A stretch of DNA of 64,000 bases from Roseiarcus sp036488815 (GTDB lineage Bacteria; Pseudomonadota; Alphaproteobacteria; Rhizobiales; Beijerinckiaceae). Under the pieces are notes generated by a model that did not search any database, was not told the DNA's origin, and saw only the letters and a program-made list of their open reading frames with translations. Position 1 is the stretch's first letter. Each line of letters opens with the position of its first letter. This document shows positions 26,262-34,749 of the stretch, piece after piece. The position numbers and the translations under genes were made by a program. The stretch spans positions 12,205 through 76,204 of the forward strand of contig DASXGX010000045.1 in assembly GCA_036488815.1 (NCBI GenBank), given 5' to 3'.

Positions 26262-27959
26262 TCAGTCGTGGCCTTGGGATTTCCCCGGGGCGGTCGCAAC
26301 CACGGTGCCCTCCGACGGATCGAGGAAGAGCTTGTCGTCACGCTTGCCAGGGCTGAAGTCGAACATGTCGGTGATCGAACCGGCGCTGGCGTCGAAGGAG
26401 CCGCCGCCGAGTCGCTCGCCTTGCAACCAATTGTCCTCGATGAAGCGCACCACGGACGCCTGCGAGAGCCGCTCGTGGCTGACGTAGTTCTGCTTGGCGT
26501 AGGGCGAGATCACGATGAACGGGATGCGCGTACCGGGGCCGCAGCGCCCGTTCACAGGCTGGCCGTTGAGGCCTTTGGGCTGCGTGCCCTTGCCGCACAC
26601 GCCGGGACCGTTCAGCTGATCGGCAGTCGCATTAAACGACGAGCTCGTCGGCGTGGCGAAAGCGTGGTCGTACCAGCCGTCCGAGTCGTCATAGGTGACG
26701 ATCACAGCGGTGTCTTTCCAATCAGGTTGCTGCTCCAGGAAGTTGACGAGAGTGACGAGTCCCTGCTGCTCATCGAGCGGATCGGAATTGCCGGGGTGAG
26801 CGTCCTGATACGCCGGCATCTTGATGTAGGAAACCGACGGATAATTGCCGGCCTTCACCGCCGCGTAGAAGTCGTTCAGGTCATAGGCGTGGTTGGCGGG
26901 GTCAGCCTTTCCGTCCTGCGTCGTGCTGTAGCCGATAGCCTCGGTTGAGCTCGGGCGGGCGTGGGTCGGATTGGCGGTCGAAGTGAAGTACTGGAACCAC
27001 ATATGATGCGGCACATAATCGCTGACGGTGCCGACGATGGCTGAATTGGTGCTGCGCTTGCACCCCGTGGTCTTGTTCGCGTTGACCGTTTGCAGGTTGA
27101 AGCCGCCCACGAACGAGCCCCAGGTAAGATGGGCCGCGTTGAGCAGGTCACCGATGTTCTTGCTGGTCATCATGACCTGGCTGGTCGTGCTCGAGCACAC
27201 GTCGTAGCCCGGATCGGTATCGCCGTTTAGCGTCAAGCCGCCAGCGCCGTCGCTGACCGTGGACGCGTTACCCACGACGACCTTCGCGCCATTGGTCTGG
27301 CCGGAAAAGACTTCAAGCGCGCCAGGGGTCGATGGCCCGTAGGTGTCGGTATAGGCATTGTCGCTCATCGCGAAATGCTGTGCGTAGTTCCAGAAGCCGG
27401 TGACCGTGTTGCCGTCGAAATAGCCCATCACCTGGCCCTTGGTGCCGAAGGCTCCGGCGCCGCCCGAGGTGCCGCTGCCGGTGAACTTCGGGAAGAGATC
27501 GGCTTTGCCGTTGTCATAGGCCTCTTCCTCGGCCGTGTAGGCGTGGCTCTGGTCAGCCGTGTTCGCCTGCGTGCGGTCGAGGCGGAACGGATTGGCCTCG
27601 TTGGGGTCGTTGAGGGTGTTGGTGTAGTTGCCGTTATTGACGAGCAGAAGCGGATTTGCGGCCAGATTGTTCACCTGCGGGGTGTTCCGGGCCGCCTTGA
27701 AAGCCGGCTCGCCGTACGGATTGGTCGCATTCGGGTAGGTGGCGAAGTAGTGATCGAACGAGCGGTTCTCGTTGAAGATCACCACGAGATGCTTGATCGG
27801 GGTCGCGGTCCGCGCCTCGCCCTTGCCATGTTGGCCGTTGTTGCCGTGCCCACCGAAGTCTGGGCCGTTGCCATTGGAATCAGCGGCGACCGGACCGCTC
27901 CATGCGACAGCGGCCGCGACGCCAAACATCGCAACAGTGGAAAGCAATTTCGTTCTCAT
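26262..27959 (-). CDS. Secreted phosphoesterase (phospholipase C / AcpA acid phosphatase family)
   Basis: The 565-residue exported protein has a signal peptide (MRTKLLSTVAMFGVAAAVAW, cleavage near residue 25) and a Gly/Asn/His-rich linker. A PF04185-type catalytic domain follows, starting IKHLVVIFNENRSFDHYF, the metal- and phosphate-binding motif of phospholipase C and AcpA acid phosphatases. Further marks are AYTDTYGPSTPGALEVFSG, VTYDDSDGWYDHAF and RIPFIVISPYAKQ. It probably splits phosphate esters in the periplasm or outside the cell; phospholipid versus phosphomonoester preference is open. The ATG at 27959 follows GAGGGGCAAG. It is the first gene of an operon with the di-haem peroxidase. 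Confidence 0.88.
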   Translation of the reverse strand: MRTKLLSTVAMFGVAAAVAWSGPVAADSNGNGPDFGGHGNNGQHGKGEARTATPIKHLVVIFNENRSFDHYFATYPNATNPYGEPAFKAARNTPQVNNLAANPLLLVNNGNYTNTLNDPNEANPFRLDRTQANTADQSHAYTAEEEAYDNGKADLFPKFTGSGTSGGAGAFGTKGQVMGYFDGNTVTGFWNYAQHFAMSDNAYTDTYGPSTPGALEVFSGQTNGAKVVVGNASTVSDGAGGLTLNGDTDPGYDVCSSTTSQVMMTSKNIGDLLNAAHLTWGSFVGGFNLQTVNANKTTGCKRSTNSAIVGTVSDYVPHHMWFQYFTSTANPTHARPSSTEAIGYSTTQDGKADPANHAYDLNDFYAAVKAGNYPSVSYIKMPAYQDAHPGNSDPLDEQQGLVTLVNFLEQQPDWKDTAVIVTYDDSDGWYDHAFATPTSSSFNATADQLNGPGVCGKGTQPKGLNGQPVNGRCGPGTRIPFIVISPYAKQNYVSHERLSQASVVRFIEDNWLQGERLGGGSFDASAGSITDMFDFSPGKRDDKLFLDPSEGTVVATAPGKSQGHD

Positions 27960-28362
27960 CTTGCCCCTCAAAAAGGATGGCTTACAACGCGGGGCTTATA
28001 ATCAGCGGCAGATGACGTACGTGTGTCAGTTTGTCGTCACCGATCGGCGGGGAGGAGATCTGAATGCGCGCGATCACGAGCACCCGCTCGGCGCGCGACT
28101 GCCGGGTGATGACGTCCTCGACCACCCGATCGGCGAAATATTCCTGCTGCGAGCGCTCTGCTCACGTTTTGAAACGGCAACTGCGGTCGATGCCTTGTAG
28201 GGCGGCGAGGCGCGCCGAACCCTTCTCCTCCGGCTCGGTGGGCTTCGCCGCCGCAGACTTCCATCGGAGGCGACATAGGCTTGCCGGGCTCGCAAAACCC
28301 CTTCGAGGCGCGCGGCGATATTGACGCCGTCGCCACGAGATCGCCGATACTCCAGCGACCCG
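27960..28362. other. Intergenic stretch with no recognisable gene, possible decayed coding sequence
   Basis: No intact gene is supported in these 403 bases. On the minus strand one frame between about 28020 and 28150 reads coherently (…EYFADRVVEDVITRQSRAER… then VLVIARIQISSPP), without a proper start or a family I recognise. It may be a gene remnant or chance. Promoter elements for the phosphoesterase operon are expected in the right part of this stretch's left edge but none is clear. Confidence 0.4.
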
Positions 28363-29304
28363 CTACCGCTTGGGGAAATCCAGCCCCATCGCGCGATAGC
28401 GCTCGGGGTCGTCGAGCCAGTTTTCGCGCACCTTGACGAACAGGAAGAGGTGCACTGGCGTCTCGTTGGCCTCGGCGATCTCCTTGCGCGCGGCGGCGCC
28501 GATTGCCTTGATCGTGCGGCCGCCTTCGCCGATGACGATCTTCTTGTGGCTCTCGCGGGTCACATAGATGGTCTGCTCGATGCGTGCGGATCCGTTGGGC
28601 AGATCCTTCCAGGATTCCGTCTCGACCGTCGTCTGGTACGGCAGTTCGTCGTGCAGCCGCTCGAACAGCTTCTCGCGCGTGATTTCGGCGGCAAGCGAGC
28701 GCATCGGCGCATCGGCGATCTGGTCTTCGGGATAGAGCCAGGGGCCGGTTGGCATGACCTCCGCCAGCTTTGTGCTGAGCCGCTTGACCCCATCGCCGGT
28801 CGCGGCGCTGATCATGAACGTCTCGTCGAACGTCAGCGCCCCGTTCAGCCTTGCAGCGAGCGCCAGCAAGTTCGGACGCTCGACGAGATCGATCTTGTTG
28901 AGGACGAGGAACTTCGGCGCGCGGCTCCCGGCCAAGGTCGCCAGGATCGCCTTGACCGGCTCGCTCAATTCAGCGCCGCCCTGCGCTTCGGACTTTCCGG
29001 CCGCGACGAGTTCCTGCCGCGCGTCGATCAGCAGCGCCAGCGCGTCCGCCTCGCCCGCCGCGCCCCAGGCGGAGGCGATCATCGCCCGGTCGAGCCGCCG
29101 CTTGGGCGCAAACAGTCCTGGCGTATCGACGAAGATAAGCTGCGCCGGGCCCTCGACGAGAATGCCGCGCACGGCGTTGCGCGTCGTCTGCGCTTTGCGG
29201 GAGACGATCGACACTTTCGAGCCGACGAGCGCGTTGATGAGAGTTGACTTGCCGGCGTTCGGCGCGCCGATCAGCGCGACAAAACCGCAACGGGTTTCGC
29301 TCAT
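28363..29304 (-). CDS. era: GTPase Era
   Basis: Era is an essential GTPase that binds the 3' end of 16S rRNA and helps small-subunit maturation. The 313-residue product shows G1 GAPNAGKST at about residues 13-21, G3 DTPGLF, G4 NKID and a C-terminal KH domain with GEGGRTIKAIGAAARKEI. The ATG at 29304 overlaps the rnc stop (ATGA at 29301-29304), giving the conserved lepB-rnc-era order. recO, which often follows era, is instead at 20384-21115 in another transcription unit. Confidence 0.95.
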   Translation of the reverse strand: MSETRCGFVALIGAPNAGKSTLINALVGSKVSIVSRKAQTTRNAVRGILVEGPAQLIFVDTPGLFAPKRRLDRAMIASAWGAAGEADALALLIDARQELVAAGKSEAQGGAELSEPVKAILATLAGSRAPKFLVLNKIDLVERPNLLALAARLNGALTFDETFMISAATGDGVKRLSTKLAEVMPTGPWLYPEDQIADAPMRSLAAEITREKLFERLHDELPYQTTVETESWKDLPNGSARIEQTIYVTRESHKKIVIGEGGRTIKAIGAAARKEIAEANETPVHLFLFVKVRENWLDDPERYRAMGLDFPKR

Positions 29305-30002
29305 GTGGCGCTCCAGCGGGCGAGAAAGGCTTGTGCGGCCGCCTGTTCGGCGGCCCGTTTCGAGCTGGCTTCGCCAGCTTCCGGCTGGTAGCCGTCGAGG
29401 ACGACGTGCATGACGAAGTGCGGCGCATGGGCTGGGCCGCTTCGCGCGACCTCGACGTATTTCGGCGCGGCGAGCGCGCGCGCCTGCGCCCACTCCTGCA
29501 CTGCGGTCTTGGCATCGCGCTCGGGCTCTATGTCCGCGCTCATGCGCTCACGCCACGATCGCGCGACGAGATCGCGCGCCGCGTCGAAGCCGCCATCGAG
29601 ATAGACGGCGCCGATGATGGATTCGCACACGTCCGACAGGATAGCAGCCTTCTTGCGGCCGCCGGCGCGCGCTTCGCCCTGCCCCATGACGACATGCGGG
29701 CCGACATCCCATTCCTGCGCCACCGCGGCGCAGGTTTCGCGGCGCACCAGCTTGGCGAGACGCATCGACAGCTCCCCCTCGCTCGCCTGGGGATAGGCGT
29801 CATACAGCATATGCGCGACAATCACGCCGAGCACCCGGTCGCCGAGAAATTCCAGGCGTTGATAGGATTGAGCGCGCCCATGGCCGCCCGCAGCCGGGGC
29901 CGAGAGATGAGTGAGCGCGCGAGCCATCAGGTCGTGGTCACGGAACTGATGGCCGAGCCGCGCCTCGAGCGCCGCGAGTTCCGCCTTGGCCTTCCTGCTC
30001 AT
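29301..30002 (-). CDS. rnc: Ribonuclease III
   Basis: RNase III cuts double-stranded RNA, including rRNA precursors. The 233-residue protein has the catalytic signature LEFLGDRVLG (about residues 49-58) and the second acidic motif near DVCESIIGAVYLDGGF. A C-terminal double-stranded-RNA-binding domain begins with KTAVQEWAQAR and ends in SSKRAAEQAAAQAFLARW. It is translationally coupled to era and lies 45 bases downstream of lepB on the same strand. Confidence 0.95.
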   Translation of the reverse strand: MSRKAKAELAALEARLGHQFRDHDLMARALTHLSAPAAGGHGRAQSYQRLEFLGDRVLGVIVAHMLYDAYPQASEGELSMRLAKLVRRETCAAVAQEWDVGPHVVMGQGEARAGGRKKAAILSDVCESIIGAVYLDGGFDAARDLVARSWRERMSADIEPERDAKTAVQEWAQARALAAPKYVEVARSGPAHAPHFVMHVVLDGYQPEAGEASSKRAAEQAAAQAFLARWSAT

Positions 30003-30047
30003 GCGTCCGCGCCGATTATGGCCTCCTGGCCCGTTCCCGCAGTCCGC

Positions 30048-30854
30048 TTAGCGCACAACATGAAACATGCGGTTCCAGCGCACCGTCCACGGCCAGCGCC
30101 AGAACTGCCAGGCGGGCGCGTCGTCCACCGAAAAGAAGATCACCTCGGCTCTGCCGACGAGGTTCACGAACGGCACGTAGCCGACGCCGCCCTTGTCGGG
30201 AGGCACGCGCGAGTCGCTCGAATTGTCGCGATTGTCGCCCATGAAGAAATATTCGCCGGGCGGCACGTCGTAGACGTCGGTGTTGGCGGTGTACGGCATC
30301 GGATTTGCGTCGCCATCGAGCTGGATGATCTCGTGGCTCACCCCGCCGGGCAGAGTTTCGCGGTAATGCGGAACCTCCTCGGTCGTGCCGAAGCGGCCGG
30401 TCGCCGAATAGGGAGGCAGCGGCTCGCGTTCGACCATCTGGCCGTTGATGTAGAGCCGGTCCTTGATCATCTGAACCTTGTCGCCCGGCAAGCCGATCAG
30501 CCGCTTGATGTAGTCGGTCTCGCCGTCGCGCGGCAGCTTGAAGACGATGACGTCGCCGCGCTTGGGCTGGGAGGCGAAAATGCGGCCCGGCATCGCCGAG
30601 GGAACGAGGTCGAGAAACCCTGGCAGGGAGAAATGCGAATAACCGTAGGCGTATTTCGAGACGAAGATATAGTCGCCGACGAGCAGGGTCGGGATCAACG
30701 AGCCCGAGGGGATATTGAAAGGCTGGAACAGCAGCGTTCGCACGACGAGCGCGATGATCAGAGCCTCGACGATAACCTTGATCGTTTCCCACCAGCCCTC
30801 TTCCTTCACGGCCGGCCCGTCGGCGGCCCTCTTGAGGGTTTTCGGTTCGCTCAT
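30048..30854 (-). CDS. lepB: Signal peptidase I
   Basis: LepB removes signal peptides from exported proteins at the periplasmic face of the inner membrane. The 268-residue protein has one N-terminal membrane helix (about residues 26-42). The catalytic serine S52 is in IPSGSLIPTLLVGD, where the commonest Met after Ser is replaced by Leu. The lysine lies in DYIKRLIGLPGD, and the late motif GDNRDNSSDSR is also present. It heads the lepB-rnc-era cluster. acpS, which precedes lepB in several relatives, is absent. Confidence 0.95.
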   Translation of the reverse strand: MSEPKTLKRAADGPAVKEEGWWETIKVIVEALIIALVVRTLLFQPFNIPSGSLIPTLLVGDYIFVSKYAYGYSHFSLPGFLDLVPSAMPGRIFASQPKRGDVIVFKLPRDGETDYIKRLIGLPGDKVQMIKDRLYINGQMVEREPLPPYSATGRFGTTEEVPHYRETLPGGVSHEIIQLDGDANPMPYTANTDVYDVPPGEYFFMGDNRDNSSDSRVPPDKGGVGYVPFVNLVGRAEVIFFSVDDAPAWQFWRWPWTVRWNRMFHVVR

Positions 30855-30996
30855 GGATGAATAAGCCTCTGTTGGCGGCGTCCGCCCGCGCGATAGATCT
30901 AGGTCCTATATAGGTCCGCTTCCCACTCGCCAAGCGCCGCCGGTCTTCAAAAAGAAAAGAGGCGCACGGGCGTCAGGCGCGGGTTCCGGCGTCGCA

Positions 30997-31968
30997 TCAG
31001 GGGATTAGGACCAGCGAGGCCGTCGTGCTGCGCGCTTCGAGCGCGGTGTGGATGCGGGCCGCCTCCGCCAAGGGCGCGCGTTCGGCGATGTGGATCTCGA
31101 CCTCGCCGGAAGCGACGACCGCGAACAATTCACGCGCCATGGTCTCTAGCCGCTCGCGGTCATTGAGAAAGGTGAACAGGGTCGGCCGCGTCGCGAACAG
31201 CGACCCCTTCTGGGCGAGCAAGGCGAGATTGAACCCTTCGATGCCGCCCGACGCCGATCCGTAGCTCGCAAAGACGCCGAACGGCCTCAGGCAGTCCAGC
31301 GAGGCGGGAAACGTCGCCTTGCCGACGCCATCATAGACGACATGGCATTTGGCGCCTTCAGTGATCTCGGCGACGCGGGCGGCGAAATCCTCGCTGCGAT
31401 ACAGAATCACGTGGTCCGCGCCCGCTTTCTTGGCGAGTACCGCCTTTTCCGGGGAGCCAACGGTGCCGATCACCGTCGCGCCAAGCGCTTTGCCCCACTG
31501 GCAGAGAATTTGGCCGACCCCGCCGGCTGCAGCGTGGACCAGAATGACGTCGCCCTTCTGCACCCGGTAGGTCTGACGCAGCAGATATTGCGCGGTAAAG
31601 CCCTTCAGCATCATCGCCGCGCCCGCTTCGTAGGAGATCGCCTCGGGCAGCTTGACGAGGTGTCTCGCCGGGACGTTGCGCTCCTCGGCGTAGGAGCCGA
31701 GGGTCGAGGCATACGCGACGCGGTCGCCCGGCTTGAAATCCTCGACGGCCTCGCCGACCGCGACGACCTCGCCCGCGCCCTCGTTGCCGGGCGTGAAGGG
31801 GAGCGGCGGCGCGGGATAGAATCCGGAGCGGTAATAGACGTCGAGGTAATTGACGCCGATCGCATGATGCCGGATTCGCGCTTCTCCTGGCCCAGGCGGC
31901 GGCAGCTCGACATCCTCGAGCCGCATGACGTCCGGGCCGCCGGTCTGGTGAATGCGAATCGCGCGCAT
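30997..31968 (-). CDS. NADPH:quinone oxidoreductase (zinc-independent MDR family)
   Basis: The 323-residue cytoplasmic protein belongs to the medium-chain dehydrogenase/reductase superfamily. It has the quinone-reductase signature GNEGAGEVVAVGEAVEDFKPGDRVAY (start near 58) and the nucleotide-binding VHAAAGGVGQILCQWGKALGATVIG (near 144). It lacks the catalytic-zinc cysteine pattern of alcohol dehydrogenases, which fits QOR/zeta-crystallin types. It probably reduces quinones or alkenals with NADPH. ATG 31968 is preceded by AGAGGAGAC. The gene appears monocistronic. Confidence 0.87.
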   Translation of the reverse strand: MRAIRIHQTGGPDVMRLEDVELPPPGPGEARIRHHAIGVNYLDVYYRSGFYPAPPLPFTPGNEGAGEVVAVGEAVEDFKPGDRVAYASTLGSYAEERNVPARHLVKLPEAISYEAGAAMMLKGFTAQYLLRQTYRVQKGDVILVHAAAGGVGQILCQWGKALGATVIGTVGSPEKAVLAKKAGADHVILYRSEDFAARVAEITEGAKCHVVYDGVGKATFPASLDCLRPFGVFASYGSASGGIEGFNLALLAQKGSLFATRPTLFTFLNDRERLETMARELFAVVASGEVEIHIAERAPLAEAARIHTALEARSTTASLVLIP

Positions 31969-32200
31969 AGATCGTCTCCTCTAAGGGAGGTCATTTGATC
32001 CGGGCGCTCGGAGCGGCGCAAGCGGCGCTGGACAAAACTTTGCGCCGCAAAGCCGTTTGCCGCCTCGCCGCACGCGGTCTCGCGCTAGGACCCTAAGCCC
32101 CTGAGCAAAGAAACCGGGAAGAAGCGCACAGCGGCCCCTTGCCAGCCCTGGCGGACCGCTTTATAGCGGGCCCGTTCCGGCCAAGCCGGGACACCGGCCA

Positions 32201-32276
32201 GCGCCCATCGTCTAGCGGTCCAGGACGTCGCCCTTTCACGGCGAAAACAGGGGTTCGATTCCCCTTGGGCGCGCCA
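32201..32276 (+). tRNA. tRNA-Glu (anticodon TTC)
   Basis: The cloverleaf is complete. The acceptor stem GCGCCCA at 32201-32207 pairs with TGGGCGC at 32266-32272, the discriminator is G32273 and CCA is encoded at 32274-32276. The anticodon loop CTTTCAC at 32233-32239 gives anticodon TTC at 32235-32237. The T arm GGGGTTCGATTCCCC is intact. No integrase lies beside it. Confidence 0.95.
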
Positions 32277-32532
32277 ATAGAAACGGGTCGACGCGACCGC
32301 CAGTCCTGTCTTGATTGAACTCTGAACGCGCCCCATATCACCGACTGTTGATGCGGGCCCCTCTGACGAGGCAGACGGCAGATTGTCGTCGACCCTCGTG
32401 ATGTCGGATCGACGTGTCCCAGACCAGCGCTGTTTGGGTAGAGTCGTTTCGCGGGGCCGACGAGTTTCAGCCCCTCCCACGATTCGACTGACGAGGCAAA
32501 GCGCCAACGGCCAGCTTGTGAGGAGCCGGGTC

Positions 32533-32901
32533 TTGCGTGTCGACAACGACAATCATGTCCGCGAGCGGCGCCTCGAGCTGCTCATTGAGCGCCTGCCGGG
32601 TCGCCTGCAAGCCATTGTGCGCTGGCTCCGCCGGCCAGAGGCGCGCTGGATCAGGATTCCCGCTGGCTTGCTGTTGATTCTCGGCGGCGTGTTCAGCATT
32701 CTCCCCATCCTTGGTCTATGGATGTTGCCGCTCGGCTTGATGCTGTTGGCGGAGGACGTGAGACCGTTGCGGCGGGGAACAGACCGCGTCCTGCTCTGGA
32801 TCGAGCGCAACCATCCAGACTGGATGGCTCGCCCTCCGGGAGGCCCGCTAGCGCAGCGACCAAAGGTGAAGTCCGGAAACTCGTATGATCTGGCTGATTG
32901 A
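32533..32901 (+). CDS. Small membrane protein upstream of TerC
   Basis: The 122-residue product starts at TTG 32533, preceded by GAGGAG at a good distance; a longer ATG start at 32383 would add 50 residues of unlikely sequence. Residues about 40-64 form a hydrophobic hairpin (IPAGLLLILGGVFSILPILG then LWMLPLGLMLLAEDV), with a charged, Arg-rich N-terminus and C-terminus. This resembles small PGPGW-like tellurium-resistance-associated membrane proteins, but the family is not certain. It overlaps the terC start by 17 bases, so the two are one operon. Confidence 0.65.
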   Translation: MRVDNDNHVRERRLELLIERLPGRLQAIVRWLRRPEARWIRIPAGLLLILGGVFSILPILGLWMLPLGLMLLAEDVRPLRRGTDRVLLWIERNHPDWMARPPGGPLAQRPKVKSGNSYDLAD

Positions 32902-33658
32902 CCCTCATATTTGGGCGAGCTTCGTCACATTGTTGGCGCTCGAAATCGTCCTCGGCATCGACAATCTGGTGTTCCTCTCGCTGCTCTCGGGCCGCCTACC
33001 GGCGCCGCAGCGGGCGGGCGCGCGCAAGATTGGCTTGGCGCTGGCGCTCGGAATGAGACTGGGGCTGCTCGGGTCGATCGCGTGGCTGATCCATCTGACC
33101 GAACCCGTGCTGGCGCTTGCCGGGCGGGACTTCTCATGGCGCGACCTGATCTTGCTTGGCGGCGGGGCGTTCCTTCTGTTCAAGGGTACCCGAGAAATCC
33201 ATCTTACCGTCGACGGCGAAGATGAGGCGCCCGAGAACAGGGGCGCCGGCGTGAGCTTCGTCGGTACGGTCCTGCAGATTGCGGCGCTCGATGTGGTGTT
33301 CTCGCTCGACAGCGTGATCACTGCTGTCGGCGTCGCCGAACAACTCTGGGTCATGGCGGCTGCGATCGTGGCGGCGATGGCGGTGATGCTGGTGGCGGCG
33401 ACTCCGCTCGCTTCGTTCATCGAGCGGAACGCGTCGGTGAAGATGTTGGCGCTGTCGTTCCTGCTGCTGGTCGGAACGGTGCTGGTCGCCGACGGCTTCG
33501 GCTTCCATGTGCCGCGCGGATATATTTACGCCGCCATGGTCTTCTCGGTGCTGGTCGAATGCCTCAACCTGCTGACGGCTCGACGTCGCCAGAGGAAGAA
33601 GGCTCACCGGGACGCGAACAAGCCGGAAGGCAAATCTCTCGTGAAGACCTCGCGGTGA
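32885..33658 (+). CDS. terC: TerC family integral membrane protein
   Basis: The 257-residue polytopic inner-membrane protein has the TerC/Alx signatures: EIVLGIDNLVFLSLL near residue 20 and IAALDVVFSLDSVITAVG near residue 131, which contain the conserved metal-binding aspartates, and seven to eight hydrophobic helices. Members export Mn(II) or protect against tellurite and metal stress at extracytoplasmic sites. The start ATG 32885 lies inside the preceding gene, so translation is coupled. The C-terminus is a basic, lysine-rich tail. A yybP-ykoY manganese riboswitch would be worth looking for upstream but was not recognised. Confidence 0.88.
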   Translation: MIWLIDPHIWASFVTLLALEIVLGIDNLVFLSLLSGRLPAPQRAGARKIGLALALGMRLGLLGSIAWLIHLTEPVLALAGRDFSWRDLILLGGGAFLLFKGTREIHLTVDGEDEAPENRGAGVSFVGTVLQIAALDVVFSLDSVITAVGVAEQLWVMAAAIVAAMAVMLVAATPLASFIERNASVKMLALSFLLLVGTVLVADGFGFHVPRGYIYAAMVFSVLVECLNLLTARRRQRKKAHRDANKPEGKSLVKTSR

Positions 33659-33679
33659 CGGAGCGATATGCCCCGTCCG

Positions 33680-34168
33680 TCAGCGATAGGGCGCGTCGGC
33701 GCGGAGGTTTCTCGCGATTTCCCGCTCCCAGCGGTCGCCGTTCGCGAGCAGACGATCCTTGTCGTAATAGAGTTCTTCGCGCGTCTCGGTGGAGAATTCG
33801 AAATTCGGACCCTCGACGATCGCGTCGACCGGACAGGCTTCCTGGCACATGCCGCAATAGATGCATTTGACCATATCGATGTCATAGCGCGTCGTCCGGC
33901 GCGTGCCGTCGTTGCGGCGCGGTCCAGCCTCGATGGTGATCGCCTGGGCCGGACAGATCGCCTCGCACAGCTTGCAAGCGATGCAGCGTTCCTCGCCATT
34001 GGGATAGCGGCGCAGCGCGTGCTCGCCGCGAAAGCGCGGCGACAGCGGCCCTTTCTCGTGCGGATAGTTCAGCGTCGCCTTCGGCTTCAAGATGTAGCGC
34101 ATCGACAAAGCGATAGCGGCGACGAATTCCTCGAGAAAAACTGCGCGGGCGCGAGGATCGAGTTGCAT
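33680..34168 (-). CDS. nuoI: NADH-quinone oxidoreductase subunit I (orphan copy)
   Basis: NuoI (TYKY) carries clusters N6a and N6b in the peripheral arm of complex I. The 162-residue product is full length for alphaproteobacteria and has both ferredoxin motifs, CIACKLCEAICPAQAI and CIYCGMCQEACPVDAI. ATG 34168 (MQLDPRARAVFLEEF) matches the family start; an upstream start at 34279 would add 37 non-conserved residues. No other nuo gene is near: terC converges on the left and the GYD gene diverges on the right. It is either a displaced or an extra copy of nuoI. Confidence 0.92.
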   Translation of the reverse strand: MQLDPRARAVFLEEFVAAIALSMRYILKPKATLNYPHEKGPLSPRFRGEHALRRYPNGEERCIACKLCEAICPAQAITIEAGPRRNDGTRRTTRYDIDMVKCIYCGMCQEACPVDAIVEGPNFEFSTETREELYYDKDRLLANGDRWEREIARNLRADAPYR

Positions 34169-34374
34169 GGGGACCACCGATGCAGGCTTCCATGCCAGCA
34201 GAACGCGCGGCGCCGGTAGAGGGTTCAATTGCGGCGGCGCTTCGCGGCGCGGGGCGAGCCGATATATTGAAGCTTTCACGAAAGCGTGATCAGATGCCCC
34301 TGAGCGCGGCCCCGACGGGGCCGGCCGACGCCCCGAGCAAGTTCCTGAGCGGCCCCGCAGCGAAAGGAAACGCC

Positions 34375-34668
34375 ATGGCTCACTTCGTCACGCTCGCCAA
34401 TTTCACCGATCAAGGCCTTCGCAACATCAAGGACACCCGCAAGCGCGCCGAGGCGTTCAAGAGCGCCGCCAAAGAGTTCGGCTGCAGCGTCAAGGAAATC
34501 CTTTGGACGCAGGGCCAGTACGATCTGGTCGTCATCCTCGAGGCGCCGGACGAGAATGCTGCGAGCGCGCTTGCGCTGAGCGTTGCGAAGCTCGGCAATA
34601 TTCGCGGCCAAAGCCTGCGCGCCTTCTCGGCGAGCGAGATGGAAAAGATCCTCGATAAGGTCGTTTGA
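34375..34668 (+). CDS. GYD domain protein
   Basis: The 97-residue product is a single GYD domain. It opens FVTLANFTDQGLRNIKDTRKRAEAFK and contains WTQGQYDLVVILEAPDENAASAL (the Gly-x-Tyr-Asp motif), then GNIRGQSLRAFS, the ferredoxin-like fold of small dimeric proteins of unknown function. ATG 34375 is preceded by AAAGGA; longer in-frame starts lack similarity. It is divergent from nuoI and is followed by a bidirectional terminator hairpin. Confidence 0.82.
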   Translation: MAHFVTLANFTDQGLRNIKDTRKRAEAFKSAAKEFGCSVKEILWTQGQYDLVVILEAPDENAASALALSVAKLGNIRGQSLRAFSASEMEKILDKVV

Positions 34669-34694
34669 TCGCCAGGCTGCCCGCCATCCCGACC

Positions 34695-34733
34695 AAGCGT
34701 CCGCCGCGCTCGACCCTGAGGCCGCGGACGCTT
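34695..34733. terminator. Bidirectional terminator hairpin between the GYD gene and formaldehyde dehydrogenase
   Basis: AAGCGTCCGC at 34695-34704 and GCGGACGCTT at 34724-34733 form a perfect 10-bp stem. It lies just after the GYD stop and just before the stop of the convergent alcohol dehydrogenase gene. The ends are A/T-flanked by the AA and TT of the stem itself, so it could work in both directions. Confidence 0.65.
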
Positions 34734-34749
34734 GCAGTTGCATCGGAGC

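Noticed and set aside
28363..29493. An N-terminal extension of Era to 29493
   Set aside because: It is the antisense shadow of rnc; Era proteins start with the short sequence seen from 29304.
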